A DNA stretch of 64,000 nt from Neoceratodus forsteri. Taxonomy: Eukaryota > Chordata > Ceratodontiformes > Ceratodontidae. The notes under the pieces are model-generated. The model saw nothing but the letters and a program-made list of their open reading frames with translations, was not told the DNA's origin and ran no database searches. Below are positions 1 to 12,204 of this stretch, piece after piece. Both the position numbers and the translations under genes were made by a program. The first letter of the stretch is position 1, and each line of letters starts with the position of its first letter. The stretch is taken from the NCBI GenBank assembly GCA_016271365.2, contig CM057456.1:606737501-606801500 (forward strand), written 5' to 3'.

Positions 1-211
1 CAACAATGTCTGTGTGCCACTGTGTCAGACAAGACTGCGAATGCGAAAGACCATGCTTTAATGCCTGCCTGTCACAACAGTCCTACAAACTTTACAAAGT
101 GAGAGAGCCTCATGTGCTCATATGGCTGTTTCAGTCAGTGGAAAAATACTGCAGGCTTGATGCACAGCAATGACTGAGTGCTCTCTGACTGACACTAAAA
201 GCACCGTGAGA

Positions 212-264
212 TTGAGCAGCAAATGCAGCCCCTCAATGATTGAGGGGCTGCATTTGCTGCTCAA
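212..264. repeat. Perfect 53-bp palindrome
   Basis: Bases 212-237 are the exact reverse complement of 239-264, with one central base at 238. The arm begins TTGAGCAGCAAATGCAGC and pairs without a mismatch. It could extrude as a cruciform or fold as a 26-bp RNA hairpin. No coding sequence or terminal duplication was seen beside it. Perfect conservation suggests a recent origin. Confidence 0.95.
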
Positions 265-1530
265 GGAATCGAGTGTATTAAAGCTCTTATAATAGTCTGC
301 TCACCTTATATTAGCCTTTCCTTGGGATTATTTTTTGATAACAAAACAATTATGATTGTGGTGGTTTAAGCCAAGGCAATTACACCATTACAAAGAAAAA
401 GCGGCTTTTTATGTCCTGTAAAGCTGTCATATTTCACACCACAACTGCTTTCCAATTATTTTGCTACAATGCACTTTGGAAGCTAAATGTCCTAACTGGT
501 ATATATATTAGTTCTTTATGTTTTATAAATAAAAATCAGAGGCCTGATGTAATCTTTCTGGGAAGCTTCTCAATCTCCCCAGTGTGATTTTTTTAAGAAG
601 AGTAAAAGGGCTAGAACTGTAGTAAATGCCTTGAACTAGCCTGTCTATTTATATGTACCTGTGCACTTGGGCAGAATTTTCCAAGAATACTATCATAATC
701 AACTTCTTTTTTTACCTGTTAATATTTACAGAACCTTGCCAAGAAAACCCCCAAGCAAGGTTCTTTTTTTAATAGGTCTGTTGAGACAAAAGAAGATACC
801 ATTTGTTCGGATTCATGGACGTCTCTTTGCTGGCTGTGAGCACTAAGACCATGATGAAGAATAATACGTTGCTCTTCGACAGCTGCCTCTTCATATCTGC
901 TTGTTGCTCTCCCAGGCCTCTAGGACAGACCACTCCTTCAGGCCCTTTAGCACCACCACCACCACTGCCTGTCTGACTCACCTCACACTTTTTGACTGTC
1001 CTCCTCCAGGTTGCCCAGGTGCTCTTTTTTCCCCTTAATGTCCACTTTATCCATGCCATGAGATGGGCAGGCCGGGTTGACACTGTCAGGTTATGAAACT
1101 GTAAATATGTTCATTAAGACAAGATATGACTTGTTACAGTATATCTGCCATGTCTTTATTAAATGATATCACTTTTGTTTAATAAAATAAAAATACTTGT
1201 TTGATTCTATTTTTGATGTGGACATTTTTCTTGTGTCTTCTTCCTCTGGTCCAGAAATTAATTTAGACAAAGAGAGCAAATGCATAAGAGTGTCCCCTTG
1301 TAGCTCAGAATTAGAATAAAAAAAATTTGAAATGGAACAATCCAAAAAAGCAAGAACAAGCCTTGTGATGCAGGAACAGGGCTCAGGCTCAGTTATTGGA
1401 CTTAGATCCCTAGTACAAACAGAAATCAGAAAGTTATTGCACTGAGTTCTTGGACAAATTTAAGGTCCAGATCTGGTTGCCTGATGAAGATCTTGTGACT
1501 AAAATCAGGCTACAGCATGTAACCGACTCC
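265..1530. other. No recognisable feature
   Basis: AT-rich sequence with only short, stop-bounded reading frames. The open frames around 661-1083 overlap on opposite strands, have no recognisable motif and look like chance ORFs. Nothing else was seen. Confidence 0.6.
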
Positions 1531-2155
1531 CTCCAAGAGCTTCAGTGGGCCTAGAGGACCCCTAGCCCTATGCTTTGTGTAGCAATCTTTCACAGTACAT
1601 TTCAGAAATGCATATAGGGTGGGTGGTTGATGGCATTGTTGGTCACACAAATGTCCACAACAATTACAGGCACAATCTCTATACCACCCAGTCAGAGTCT
1701 CTCACATCTCATTTTCCATGGGGGCAAAATATTCCCTGAAATCAGGGGTAGGGAACTGTAACAAAAGTATGTTTTTTCTTCAAGAAAAGCCCCAAAAATC
1801 ACCACAGAGTATGTAAACCCCTCAGAGCTTCTGGGGGCCTTGCAGCCCCCAGACCCCCATGCTTTATGTAGCAATCTCTCACAATATATTTCAGAATATA
1901 TATAGGGTGGGTGGTTGATGGCATTCTTGGTCAGCCACTCATCTACAACAATTGCTGCGGCACACTCTATACCACCCACTCAGAGTCTCCCACAACTCAT
2001 ATTCCATGGGAGCAAAATATTCCCTCCCTGAAATCAGGGATAGGGAACTGTAACAAAAGTATGTTTTTTCTTTGAAAAAGGCCCCAAAACTCACCACAGA
2101 GCATGCAAACCCCTCAGAGCTTCTGGGGGCCTTGCGGCCCCCAGACCCCCGGCTC
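1531..2155. repeat. Tandem repeat, about 2.1 copies of a ~290-bp unit
   Basis: Landmark words recur at a fixed spacing. ATGCTTTGTGTAGCAATC at 1570 returns as ATGCTTTATGTAGCAATC at 1859 (289 bp), and CTCAGAGCTTCTGGGGGCC at 1821 returns at 2113 (292 bp). The copies differ by scattered substitutions and small indels. A third partial copy stops near 2155. The minus-strand reading frames here are repeat products, not genes. Confidence 0.9.
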
Positions 2156-4131
2156 TTTTCTTGGAAGGGGAGCAAACTTAGACTCTCGCCCAGGGCACCA
2201 AAATGCCTTCCTACGGCACTGTCAATAAGATACATGCCTGAAGAAATACTTCGCCTGTTAATATACTCTTTCTGTTGTTTTAAAGCTGCTATCCACAGCT
2301 TTAGATCAGTATAAAGATTAAGATCACAGAACAATACTGCCGCAGAAATCACCCTGTAAAGTCACACCAGGAGTCCAAAAAAGACAGTTTATTCATGATA
2401 TGCTTAGCATTAGGAGTCAAATAAGTGACACTGGGGCATCAGTCAGGCCAGCAATGGACAAACTGCAGACTAAATAAATCTGATGATCTTGTGTGTGTTG
2501 TTAAAGGGCCCAAACTCAAAGATCTTTTTTGATTTATTCATATTGTTTCTGCACCTCTCCACACCGGTGTGGCAAATATACTGCATTTGGGCTGGATTTG
2601 CCAACCTTCAAGGAGCAGAGGTGGGATTTACTGTCAGCATTATTCACTTTCTTTTTGTTGTGCCTCTAACCCCACAGGGATGCCGGCATTTGGGGTGAGG
2701 TCCCCAACATGAGCTTGTGTTAGTACACTCGTGCCATACTCCTCAACATCTCTCCCTCCCTCCCTGTATCCCAAGTGCTCTGCTGCCTGAACATCTATAG
2801 GTGGCTGTAGTGCTGTGGGATGTGGCTCCCTCCTCCTTGGGAGGAGGGGAACATCATTCTCCTCCCTGGCCAACCCCCAATGACCCAGGTTCTTTTCTGA
2901 ACCCAGGTTGCAGGCATTAGGAAGGAGCTACGCTGGTGATTCAAATTTTTTTTTTTTTTATAGTTTAATGTTTTATTTCAGCCAACTATGCAGGCAGTAA
3001 TAAACACAGAAATTAGGAGTCTCAGCCTCAGCAAGTTGCAAGAAAAGTCCACACTTCAGTTGGCAGTGTAAAACAATTCCATAAAGTTACTCAAAGGGCC
3101 CAATCCACAAAGTCCTATTTGTATCCCCATATGGGTGTAGGGCTTGCACATATCATGGAGGCTCCCCATGCCCATGTGGGGGCCTCTGCAGCTGTCATGA
3201 GTCAGTGTTCTGCTCTCTATGCACCAAATCCAGTCCATACATGCATAGCTACTAATTGGTTTAATGGTGGGGGGGGTGGAGTGCATTCATCTTGCACTAC
3301 ACAGAACCCTGAAAGATACCAAGGCACCCATTCTGCAGCCCCATGGGTGAATAGTCTCTGCCACCCATAAGCCTGCCATAGTGGCTATTTACTTCAGGCT
3401 GTGTAGGATTAACCAGTCTGGCCAGCGATCAACTCCCCCTTGCCCTGAGACTCCATGTTGGGGTCCAGGGAGCATTAGGTTACAAAGAGGGCTATGGGAG
3501 CACAGTGCCGATTTTTGAGATGATAAATAAAACTGATAATGCCCATTCATTGCCAAACGCTTCCTTCTGCATCCCACAGTGCATGCCAGTTTCTCCATGT
3601 GATACATTTTATTCAACATGCCCCACCATATGTTATCACATTCGAGGGCTACCTGACAAAGTGTTATATACTAAATGAGAGTCAGAAAAGTGAAGCCATT
3701 CATGCAGTATGAGCACGGACTTGGTGCTATAACAGTGTCCAGAAAGAAAAGTCCATCTAGTGCTTCTGCATAATAGACATCACTCTTCTGGGACATTAAG
3801 TCCATGAAGTAAACTCAATTTTGAACAACATACTAAATGTAGTGGCTGCCTTTTAACAGAATCCAGAGAAAAAGGAGAGGTACACAGTGCCTTATACTAT
3901 GTAATCCATGTATCAGGTCAGTTCTGTATGCTATGCACCACAAAGTTCTCTTATGTAAATAATACATCAGAAAGCAAATACAAGGAGGCACTGTGGAGCC
4001 CAAGCAGATTGCAGCAGTCTTTTTTGAGCTCTCAGGAAACCAACCCTTAATTTGCCGAAAAACGCATTTTGAAAGCTTTATTGCAAACTCTCTTTAGAAC
4101 CATCCAACAGAGCGACCTCGAATTAACTAAA
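2156..4131. other. No recognisable feature
   Basis: No protein motif, RNA or repeat boundary was recognised. A homopolymer run of T lies near 2948-2960. The short frames at 2483-2698, 2640-2873 and 3056-3619 overlap on opposite strands and lack recognisable domains. Confidence 0.5.
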
Positions 4132-5030
4132 ATGGGTAATCCCAAAAAAGGAAAACAGCAGGGCAGTGGAGCAAAAAGTAGAGAGAACTTTGGGGCCTTG
4201 CCTTTCGATGACGCCACGCAGCCTCCAGTGACTTCAGGCTTGGGAGAAACTATTGAGACAATGGACCACAAGCTATAACTCCTGATCCAGTCAGTGACAT
4301 CTCTAAACACTAAAGTGGATGACTTTAATAGCAGAGTGGTAATTTTAGAGACAACTGTCGACAGATTAAAGGAGGAAGTGAGTGAAATTAAAAAACAAGC
4401 TAACGCTTCTATGGGAGCCACTACTTTAATGGGGAAGGAAAATCAGCACCTTCATGCCAGGTATGAGACACTTGAAAACCAATCCAGAGCTGCTAATATT
4501 CGGATTATAGGTCTACCTGAAGAATCGGAGGGGGACAACCCCTTAATGTATCTCAGGGAATGGCTCACTGAAAATCTGATACCTGAAGGGACAGAGGAGT
4601 CTTGAGGCATCCCGAAAGTTTACAGAATTACCCCACGGGGTAAGGCTTCTAATTCTGAACTACCTTGAACACTCATGCTAATTACAATGGGCATTGGGGA
4701 GAGAGAGAGAGAGAGATAAAATATTAAAATATGCGAGGAAACAAGCTCCTTTATTTCAAGACAACAACCAGATTCATTTCTTCCCTGACATAAGCTATGC
4801 TACGCAACAGTGCAGGAAGCACTTTGATGGAGTTTGGCTACAATTGCGAGCACTGGAGATCCCACACTCTATGATCTTCACTGCAAGACTTCGGCTGATA
4901 TTCCAGAGCAAGGTGTATGTTTTTTCAGACCCGGTGGAGACAGAATAATGGTCTTATCATCAGGCGGAGGTTGCGGGACTGCGTACAGCGGACCAGGTGG
5001 ATGAAGAAGAGCTACTCAGCCCTACATGAC
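4132..5030 (+). pseudogene. L1-type LINE ORF1 protein, broken copy
   Basis: L1 ORF1p is a trimeric RNA-binding nucleic-acid chaperone that coats its own mRNA. The likely start is the ATG at 4132, opening a polar lysine-rich N-terminus (MGNPKKGKQQGS). A heptad-patterned coiled coil follows at about 4294-4410, then the family signature LENQSRAANIRIIGLPE at about 4471-4524. The C-terminal RNA-binding domain is at 4694-4948 in a shifted frame, with HFFPDISYATQQ and RLRLIFQSKVYVF. Breaks: an in-frame stop at 4276-4278, a stop at 4603-4605 and a frameshift near a GA dinucleotide run at about 4703. No recognisable ORF2 body follows, so this is an ORF1-only relic. Confidence 0.85.
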
Positions 5031-5690
5031 TTTCTCATCGAAAGGACTAGGCCTGAAAATCTCTAGTTTAAAAAATGGCATTTCTTCTTTCCTTGTATGT
5101 CTCTGTCCCTGGATGGCTAGTTGCCCAGTTTGCTGCCAGGAACATTTGCTAACCACTAAAAATAGTGTTTAAGGTAGGTGATTACTCTGCCTTTTGTTTT
5201 CCACACCAAATGTAGTGCTCATTTAACAAGCCTAGAAATGTATTAAAAAGGGGTCATAACTTTGTTGGTTTGGGGCAAAGAGGGGAACATTTCCTTATTA
5301 ACCCTGCATAGATCATTACTAATTTTAGCTTCTGCAAATATATAGTTGATTTTATCATTAAGCATTCGACATGGCACGAATGTTCCCCTTTTTAAGGGGA
5401 TAAAGGGATTTTTGGAATGGATTTGCTGGACAATCTTTTTCAGCGAGGTATCTTAGCCATGTGGCTCATGGACTTCATATGCAGCACCTATTAGGACTCG
5501 ATGGTGCTAAATGTTGTTTCCCCTGAATGTTGTACCACAATAGGGCACATGCATAATAACCCTATATCTCAGAGATTATTTTATCTCAGTGGTCTAAAAT
5601 GGTATTGGTATGGGTGCTTTATGTATCATGATCATTTGTTATGTCTGTGATAATAATAAAAATAAAGTATAAAAAAATGCAAATACAAAT
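5031..5690 (+). other. Probable 3' remnant of the L1 copy with A-rich tail
   Basis: Non-coding sequence directly downstream of the L1 ORF1. It ends in AATAATAAAAATAAAG and a long A-rich stretch at about 5648-5700, as expected of a LINE 3' end. No reverse-transcriptase motif is readable. The unit is therefore either an L1 with ORF2 deleted or a half-L1 (ORF1-only) element. The exact end is uncertain. Confidence 0.5.
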
Positions 5691-6339
5691 AAACACAAAA
5701 AAGTGCACAACCATTTCTCCTATGTAGAATGAATTTCTGGCCACCTACTAGGGCCCCCATTTCTTTGCTGCAGTGACTGTAATTAAACATTGATGTTTCT
5801 TTGTATTTTGGTCAGCTAATCTTGACAACCACCTGGCAAATGATTTCCTGGCAGAACGTTGATTTCCTATTTTAAATAAGTTAACCCCCATTAAAAAATA
5901 TTTGATAGTGCAACAGCTTAAATGTTGATTTCTATTCCTAAACTCCCCCCCCCCATCCCGCAGTACTCCCAATATTTTCTCAGTTTGCTACTGCATACCC
6001 ACACTTGAATGGTGGGGTCATTTTTCTGCACAGTAGAATCTGTTGAGCATATCTCAGAATATATCTGACTGTATTCTCTTTATTAATATATCTAAAAAAA
6101 TTAAAATATAATGCAATCTAAAATTTAAAATATAAAACTGCACCTCTCCAAGAAACCACTCCCAGACTCCCCAGTTTATGGGATGAATAACATTCCTATA
6201 GTTCAAATCTGTTTCCACTTTTAATCAGGAGGCAGTTTATTATATTCTGTTTGCCTTGTCTTGTTGGATACCTATCTCTTTCGATCTGAATAACTCTGAC
6301 GAGCTTGCAGAGTCTGGAGAGTTGATACCTTGGTTGTAG
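5691..6339. other. No recognisable feature
   Basis: AT-rich unique-looking sequence. There is a C homopolymer near 5945-5954 and a short GAA run just before the neighbouring SINE. Nothing else was seen. Confidence 0.5.
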
Positions 6340-6795
6340 AAGAAGAAGAAGAATCAGCATTTATATAGCGCTTTTCATACATCCAAAGCGCTTTACAAGC
6401 AATGCTAGACTGGTAGTGAAGTGACTGAATGTGTAGTGGCTGCCATATCGCAAATCATCACCCACACACAGCCTGGATAATTGCATGAACCGGTTTATGG
6501 GAAGGGGAATGTTGGCCAGGACACCGGGAATGTTCCCTACTCTTTGCGAAGAGTGCCCTGGGTTCTTTTACTTCCACCAGGACACCCACCCGGACAACAC
6601 CAGAATGGGCAGAAGGGACCTCGGTTTAACGTCTCATCCAAAGGACGGCACACCTCAGCAGTACAGCATCCCCCAATATTGCACTCGGATGCCAGCGATA
6701 TTTAGGTGAAAGTCCAATCCCGGTGTGGGACGAGAACCCACGACCTTCTGGTCCAGAGGCGGATGTGCTACCAACTGAGCCACGCTGACACCACT
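6340..6795 (-). mobile_element. tRNA-derived SINE with L2-like 3' tail
   Basis: Read on the minus strand, the element opens with a tRNA-like head carrying A-box-like TGGCTCAGTTGG and B-box-like GGTCGTGGGTTCTCGTCCC. A ~300-bp unrelated body follows. It ends in AAGCGCTATATAAATGCTG and then a TTC trinucleotide tail. That 3' segment resembles the tails of L2-clade LINEs, which suggests an L2-type partner mobilised it; this is inference from family knowledge. The two overlapping 74-aa plus-strand frames here are products of the SINE body. Confidence 0.8.
6718..6790 (-). promoter_or_regulatory. tRNA-like head (internal RNA polymerase III promoter) of the SINE
   Basis: Reverse complement of this stretch looks like a tRNA gene: GCGTGGCTCAGTTGGTAGC, an anticodon-arm-like middle, then GGTCGTGGGTTCTCGTCCC. 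The two boxes have the spacing of a tRNA A box and B box. It runs directly into the SINE body, so it is called a SINE head and not an independent tRNA gene. Confidence 0.7.
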
Positions 6796-7768
6796 TGTAG
6801 ATTCCGCTTGTAGCATTACTACTAATTAAGATTACAAAATGATTTACAGGGTTGCATTCTATCCCTTGTTTATGTACTAATAACTTATTTTCTGAAAATA
6901 CAAATGTGTATTTGAGTTGAAGCCTTTATATTGCCGTTCATTAAAAACATGCAAAACTGCAAGTCATTTTGGGAGTCTTTAGACAATTGGTTTCAATATA
7001 TATCAATAATCAAGTTTACTGCTGTGCTAATGCAACTGTTGGAGTGATGCAAATTTGCTTTTTGAGGTGGGGGATGACCAGCTACCAATGTGACCGTATG
7101 TGTTCAGCCTGAGTTCCAAGCTGAAGTCCTTTAAATAGTTATTTAAATTTCTCACAGCTTACATTTTCCCACTAAACTAAAAATTATATATTCTGAAAAA
7201 ACCTATGGTTTTAGTGATCCAAAGGAAGCTGGGACTTTGCTTGCCAAACTGAAAAAACAAAAAACCAAAAAACTTTTGTTCCTCGACAGAAGAATCGGCA
7301 GATGAGGAAGACTGACTGTGGTCTCACTGTTTCTAAAGTTGGGACAGACTGCTTATGCAGTACCAGGTATTGGGACTGAGGAGAGATTGTCTGAGGTCAG
7401 GGCCATCATGGTTAAAAACGTTTTCTCATTTTCTCTAGTATCCCTCTGTTTTAAGGTGTTTATGTTAACAAGTCGGAAATTTTGGACATGGAGGATACTA
7501 GTAAGGACACTTAAAATGGCATTGACCTCATATTTTGAATCAACCCCACTTCTCTTTCTTTGTATGCACTGGAATGCTTTTGGTGCATACAGACACCCCT
7601 GTTCAACCACAATGACACTCCCTACAATAGTTTGCCATGGGGGAGAAAATCAGACTCAGGACTGTCTTAATATCAGAGTGTTTCAATTCCATCTATCAAA
7701 CACTGAGTCTTGAAGTTTATGGACATATTCACTGTTTAGAGTTATTGAGTTAGCCTTCAACTAAAGCC
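6796..7768. other. No recognisable feature
   Basis: Open frames at 7318-7713 (plus) and 7353-7610 (minus) cover each other and show no domain. Nothing else was recognised. Confidence 0.5.
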
Positions 7769-7919
7769 CACCAGGCTCTCTCCCTTGGAGCCCCGTTCGG
7801 GCTAGGAAGCACAGCCGAGCCCCCTGCGGCTCAGGATTCCTGTGGCAAACCACCAGGAATGTGGTTCATCTGAGCAACAGAGCCCACCCGCCTGACTTCC
7901 ACTAAAGCCCACCAGGTAC
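7769..7919 (+). repeat. Left part of an interrupted dispersed repeat
   Basis: This stretch matches 15822-15957 closely: GGAGCCCCGTTCGGGC, GGAAGCACAGC, GGCTCAGGATTCCTGTGG and ACTAAAGCCCACCAG all recur in order. It stops at ACTAAAGCCCACCAGGTAC, where a LINE begins, and resumes at 15266. The repeat has no recognised coding capacity. Confidence 0.85.
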
Positions 7920-9797
7920 TGCGAGAGGAGACTGCATGCTGTGAGTGCTGTGGAGAAGTCCCAGAGCAGGACGTGTTGTAGGCACACATTTCATTTATGA
8001 AAGGTATGCCACTGTTTTTATAACCGCACATCTTTCCAGTGTTTCTTGTATCTCCTCACTTGGTGTGTGGCCTCAGGCTGTTCCTTGTCTCCCTGTAGGA
8101 GGAACGCATGCAGTGGTGTCTGGATTACGGGAGAAAGGGGGCCCTTCTGAAAGGCCTGAAGTTTGTGGAGCTGCACCATTTGTTCCTACTTGTGAACTGG
8201 AGTACTGGAAAAGTGGAGTGGTGAATGAAGAATGGATAGTGGACTGACTTTGCTGAGGAAAACTGAGAGAAAAGGAGAAAAGCGGAACTAAAACACACAA
8301 AAAGATATAATGTGGGATCGAAGAAAGCGAACAATCTGCCAATTTTTATTACTTGTCTGTGTTTTAACATCATTTGTGCTTTGTGCTTGTGTTTTTGTTT
8401 TATATATTGGAGATCATTTCTCGTTAGGGGTAAATGGGATTTGGACTTTTTGTATTTTATTCCCATATTCAAATTTAAGAGGTAGGGAGTGTAAACCCTC
8501 AGCAAGTTTCTAGTCTCTAGTGCAATTCTACTTTGTAGATTGTATATTTTTATATTTAGTTATTTGGTCATTTAGTTTTTTTTTAGTTTTTTTGTTCTTT
8601 TTTTTTGCGCCACTTGCAACAGCTAGAAAGGGATTGGTAGATAACCTCACGTTTCCTTGAAGGATTTAAGGTGCATGCCTGTATCACCATGGAAGCAGTT
8701 GCAGAGGGTTTAGCCCAGAGAGAGAACAGCGTACCTGGTGTTCGGGTTTAGTGTGCTCTGGTTTTCATTTAAAACGCAGTCCTGAGAGATACTTCCAGCT
8801 CCCAGTCGTGCAAGGTATAACAGTTTGTTTTCTGTTGTTTGTTGTTCTCGGTTTGGCATTTGTTAAATATTTGAGCAGTATTAGAACGCTGTTTATTAAG
8901 TCTTTTTTTTTTTTTTTTTTTTTACTGTGAACACTACGAGACTTGAAATTTGCTTGCAGTAGAATTTATAGCCCTCTTTCCTCCTCTGGTTTTCTAAGAA
9001 GCTGTACCTGCAACATTTAATATCCTTTGGATTTTGTGGCAAGGATGGTTAAGTGAGTTTTAACATCAAGCTTTTATATTAGATCTGCTAGGTTTATTCT
9101 CCAGATATTGCTAGTTAAAATTACTTGTGAGGTGTTATATTTTACTTATATTTTACTTTTGGGGTTCTTGCAAGAACTTTATGCAATGTGTTTTTACTGA
9201 TATTGTAAGATACTGTAAGATTATTGTTACTGTAAGATTATACTAAGCTCCCTTTTTTATATTATGTTTTAGGGTGCTTATTTCCCCTTTTAAGTTCTTA
9301 GTTGCTACAGTGGAGACATTGGTGGTGAAGTGGCCAGGAGAGTTTCCTGATAGACTTGGCATACAGAAGCAAGAACCAGGGGTTTACAGAAAGACTCTGA
9401 TAGACTCTGATAAATCCGCCCCAAGGATATTTCCCCCTGCTTTTATTTGGAGTTTTTTGGGACTCGCAGGAGACGTCTTGGAAACAATATACATAGCATA
9501 CCTAATGAGAGCTTTTTGCATATTTTTTGTTGAGATTCACCTAGAAGATTGAGACATATCTAAGGGGCTGCTGGTTTTGCATTGAAGGAGTTTAAGTGAA
9601 ATTTGATAATTAACAAAGTATTTCTGGCAAGATATACTCAGCTCACTTGTTAAATATGGGATTCAACTAAATATTCTTAAATCCAATCATTGTTACTCTA
9701 ATCCAATTGAGTCTGAATTTGAACTTGAACTCGAGACTGAGCCTTTTTTTTGGGGGGGGAGGAATTGGTTTGATCATTCATTATCTTAACTATTTTC
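7920..9797 (+). other. Long 5' leader of the LINE
   Basis: About 1.9 kb precedes the first ORF1-like frame. It is T-rich, with T homopolymers near 8578-8605 and 8905-8923, and has no conserved protein motif. Frames at 7945-8505 on both strands look spurious. An internal promoter would be expected here in a full-length LINE but cannot be pointed to. Confidence 0.5.
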
Positions 9798-11155
9798 ATG
9801 TATACCCATAGTGGTAAGGTGGTCAATAAGACCACTAAGGGAAAGAATAAAGGGAAACAATCACAAAATGGTAATCAAAATATTAATCACTGGGCCAAGG
9901 GAAATTGTTGTGTTTATACTCATGAATTGGCTATTACGGCCTTGACCCCTAAAGAATGGGTAGGAGCTACTCCATTCTCCTCTTTTTCCTACTTTATAAA
10001 TGAGGAATCTGCTTATGATTACAGATCAGTTACATCAGGAGATAATTCAGAGCTTAATTGTAGAAATCTAGACTCTGTAAAAGAGACTGTAAGGAATCAG
10101 GGTATGTTACTCTTGGATAGCTTAGACTATACAAACCAAGATGTCATAATAAAAATGCGGGAGAATGATTTTAGTGAAGGTGAAGAGAGTATAAATGAAG
10201 TTCTTGAGGTAAAACAACATTTCGTACAAGTATTCCTAATAATAGACCTGTAATCTCTGATATGAAGATAACTGAAAACTCACTTAGCTTTTCTAATATG
10301 GTAGCTCGTCATGGAAAAATCACTGACTTTTTTCACAAAAAAATCAAATAAAATTTCAAGAAGCCATAAAAATGAACAGCTCACTTCCTTCACAATGTTC
10401 AGGTGATCAAACAAAGGCATCCCTAGGGGAGAAAGTAAACATAACAGATTACTCGGGGGCTTTCATTCAAGATGTCTGGGTAGGGGTAAGGGAGTTAGAA
10501 TCCCTTCATTACAGTAATGACAGTCATGAGGTAAATCAAGGGGCCTATGTAATGAAGGATGATGGCATCTCATGTTTTCCATCTGGCATGAATTTATTTA
10601 GCCTATTGGAGATATCTAAAGGGGCTGGGAGTTCTACAGAGGATCTTGAAGAACCATTGCATGTGACTCTAAATGGATCTCCAGATGAGATATTTGAAAG
10701 AATGGATAGAGAGGTCCAGAATATTCAGCTAGATCAGGATTCTTTGGCACAATGTCCTGATACTATATCAAAGTATACCATCAAGGCCCTTGCTCACCCG
10801 GTGATGTCTAAGGTTGTTTTATTGGAGGCATATAATGGCATCAAAGGAACCTTGGAAAACCTCTCATGCTTTTGCATGGAGAGGTTTTCCTCACTTGAAC
10901 AACAAATCCTACATTTAGTTGAAAATAATGAGGCCCACAGATCGAAGCATAATTTATCATTCTCTACTTTAACTATTCCAGAGTCACCAAAAGGCAGAAA
11001 AGGCAAAAAGAACGATGGGCAATACAAGAAAAAAGAATGAAAAAAGGTGATTAACCTTGATAAAAAACCTAAGATCAGCAAATCTAGGAAACAAAATAAT
11101 AAAACTCAAAAAGATGGAAATATTAAAGGGGGATTTTTCAAATATGGTAGAGACT
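9798..11155 (+). pseudogene. LINE ORF1-like (gag-like) region, first part
   Basis: Two open segments, 9798-10253 and 10372-11040, lie in different frames. They are acidic and serine-rich and end in a very basic tail (PKGRKGKKNDGQYKKKE). The lysine-rich reading continues past the stop at 11038-11040 to about 11155, so that stop is probably a mutation. Position upstream of the endonuclease and a basic nucleic-acid-binding tail suit a LINE ORF1. No zinc knuckle or RRM was recognised, so the fold is unknown. Confidence 0.6.
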
Positions 11156-11375
11156 AATGGTCATACTACCATAGAAGGGATACAGGTAGTTAAGGAAAAT
11201 TCTCACCCACTGAATGAGGGAACACTGAAGTAATAAATAATCCACAGCTGAGGAATTAGTCCCCATAAAAGAACAGGGAAAGGGGAGGTGTAACCCTGTT
11301 CTCGAGCAAAGGATAACTACCCCAGAGAACATAATTGAGAGAGATCGGCCTAATAAGGATGCTGGAATTAACCCA

Positions 11376-12126
11376 ATGTTAACTATGGATGATACCACCT
11401 CTGATAGGAAAGAATATGGAGCATATAATTTAGTATGCACAGGCAAAGAAGTAGTTTTTAAATTAGATCAGATTTATTATAAAAACCACAAAACTAATGC
11501 ATCACTGACTAATTTGATAGCACATATGCTAAGAGCTGAATTGGCGCTACCAGCAGCTGCTGATGCACTCAATATGGTAACCAGGGATACATTCAAATTT
11601 CCCAACTCAGTTTACTTCCTGCTACCCAACATGGATATGGCAAAACAAGTTTGGGCAAAACAAGGTTGGATAAATTCATTGGGACTGTTGTTATCAACGC
11701 CAGTAATGTGGGCTACTATCTGGAAAAACACCTTTAATGGTATAAAAAAAGGAAAAATGTTAACACATGATAAATTTAATTCTACCCTTGCACTGCTGAA
11801 TTGGGAGGTTGGAGTATCCCCTGAATTTTCTATGTTTTCCATTTCGGGATAGAAATAGTGGAAGGAGAATCTGCTGTCAATTTATCAACCCTTCTGAGGA
11901 CGATTCTCTCAGCCATTATTAAAACTCAAATACTTCCTGATGAATTAGTTCAGGCAGAAACAGTTATGAAGGGTAAAGAGGGAACTCAGATAAGCTGCCT
12001 TATTTGCTCTGCACAATTATTGGTATTACTTGCAGAGAATAGACATATGTTGGATGAGGTGGGCATTTACTTGGTGGAATTAAATGAGTGGGATACACTA
12101 GTGCAACCTAGAATTACACAGTCTTG
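11376..12126 (+). pseudogene. LINE ORF1-like region, second part, unknown fold
   Basis: Open segments 11376-11852 and 11858-12127 lie in different frames. The first contains LVCTGKEVVFKLDQIYY, then an alanine-rich stretch around LRAELALPAAADALNMV. The second continues with EGESAVNLSTLLRTILSAI. The register changes within a few bases near 11850, so they were probably one ORF split by an indel. The domain was not recognised. It lies between the basic ORF1 segment and the endonuclease and could be the C-terminal half of ORF1 or the start of ORF2. Confidence 0.5.
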
Positions 12127-12204
12127 ACTACAACCACCTGAAAGTCAAGATACTGATATTTCATCAGAAGAAGACTGGGAGTTAATAAGTAATTCTACTT
12201 ACAA

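Noticed and set aside
6481..6709. Two overlapping 74-aa frames
   Set aside because: Both fall in the SINE body and share no known domain.
6718..6790. Independent tRNA gene on the minus strand
   Set aside because: The tRNA-like head runs directly into a SINE body with an L2-like tail, so it is a SINE promoter.
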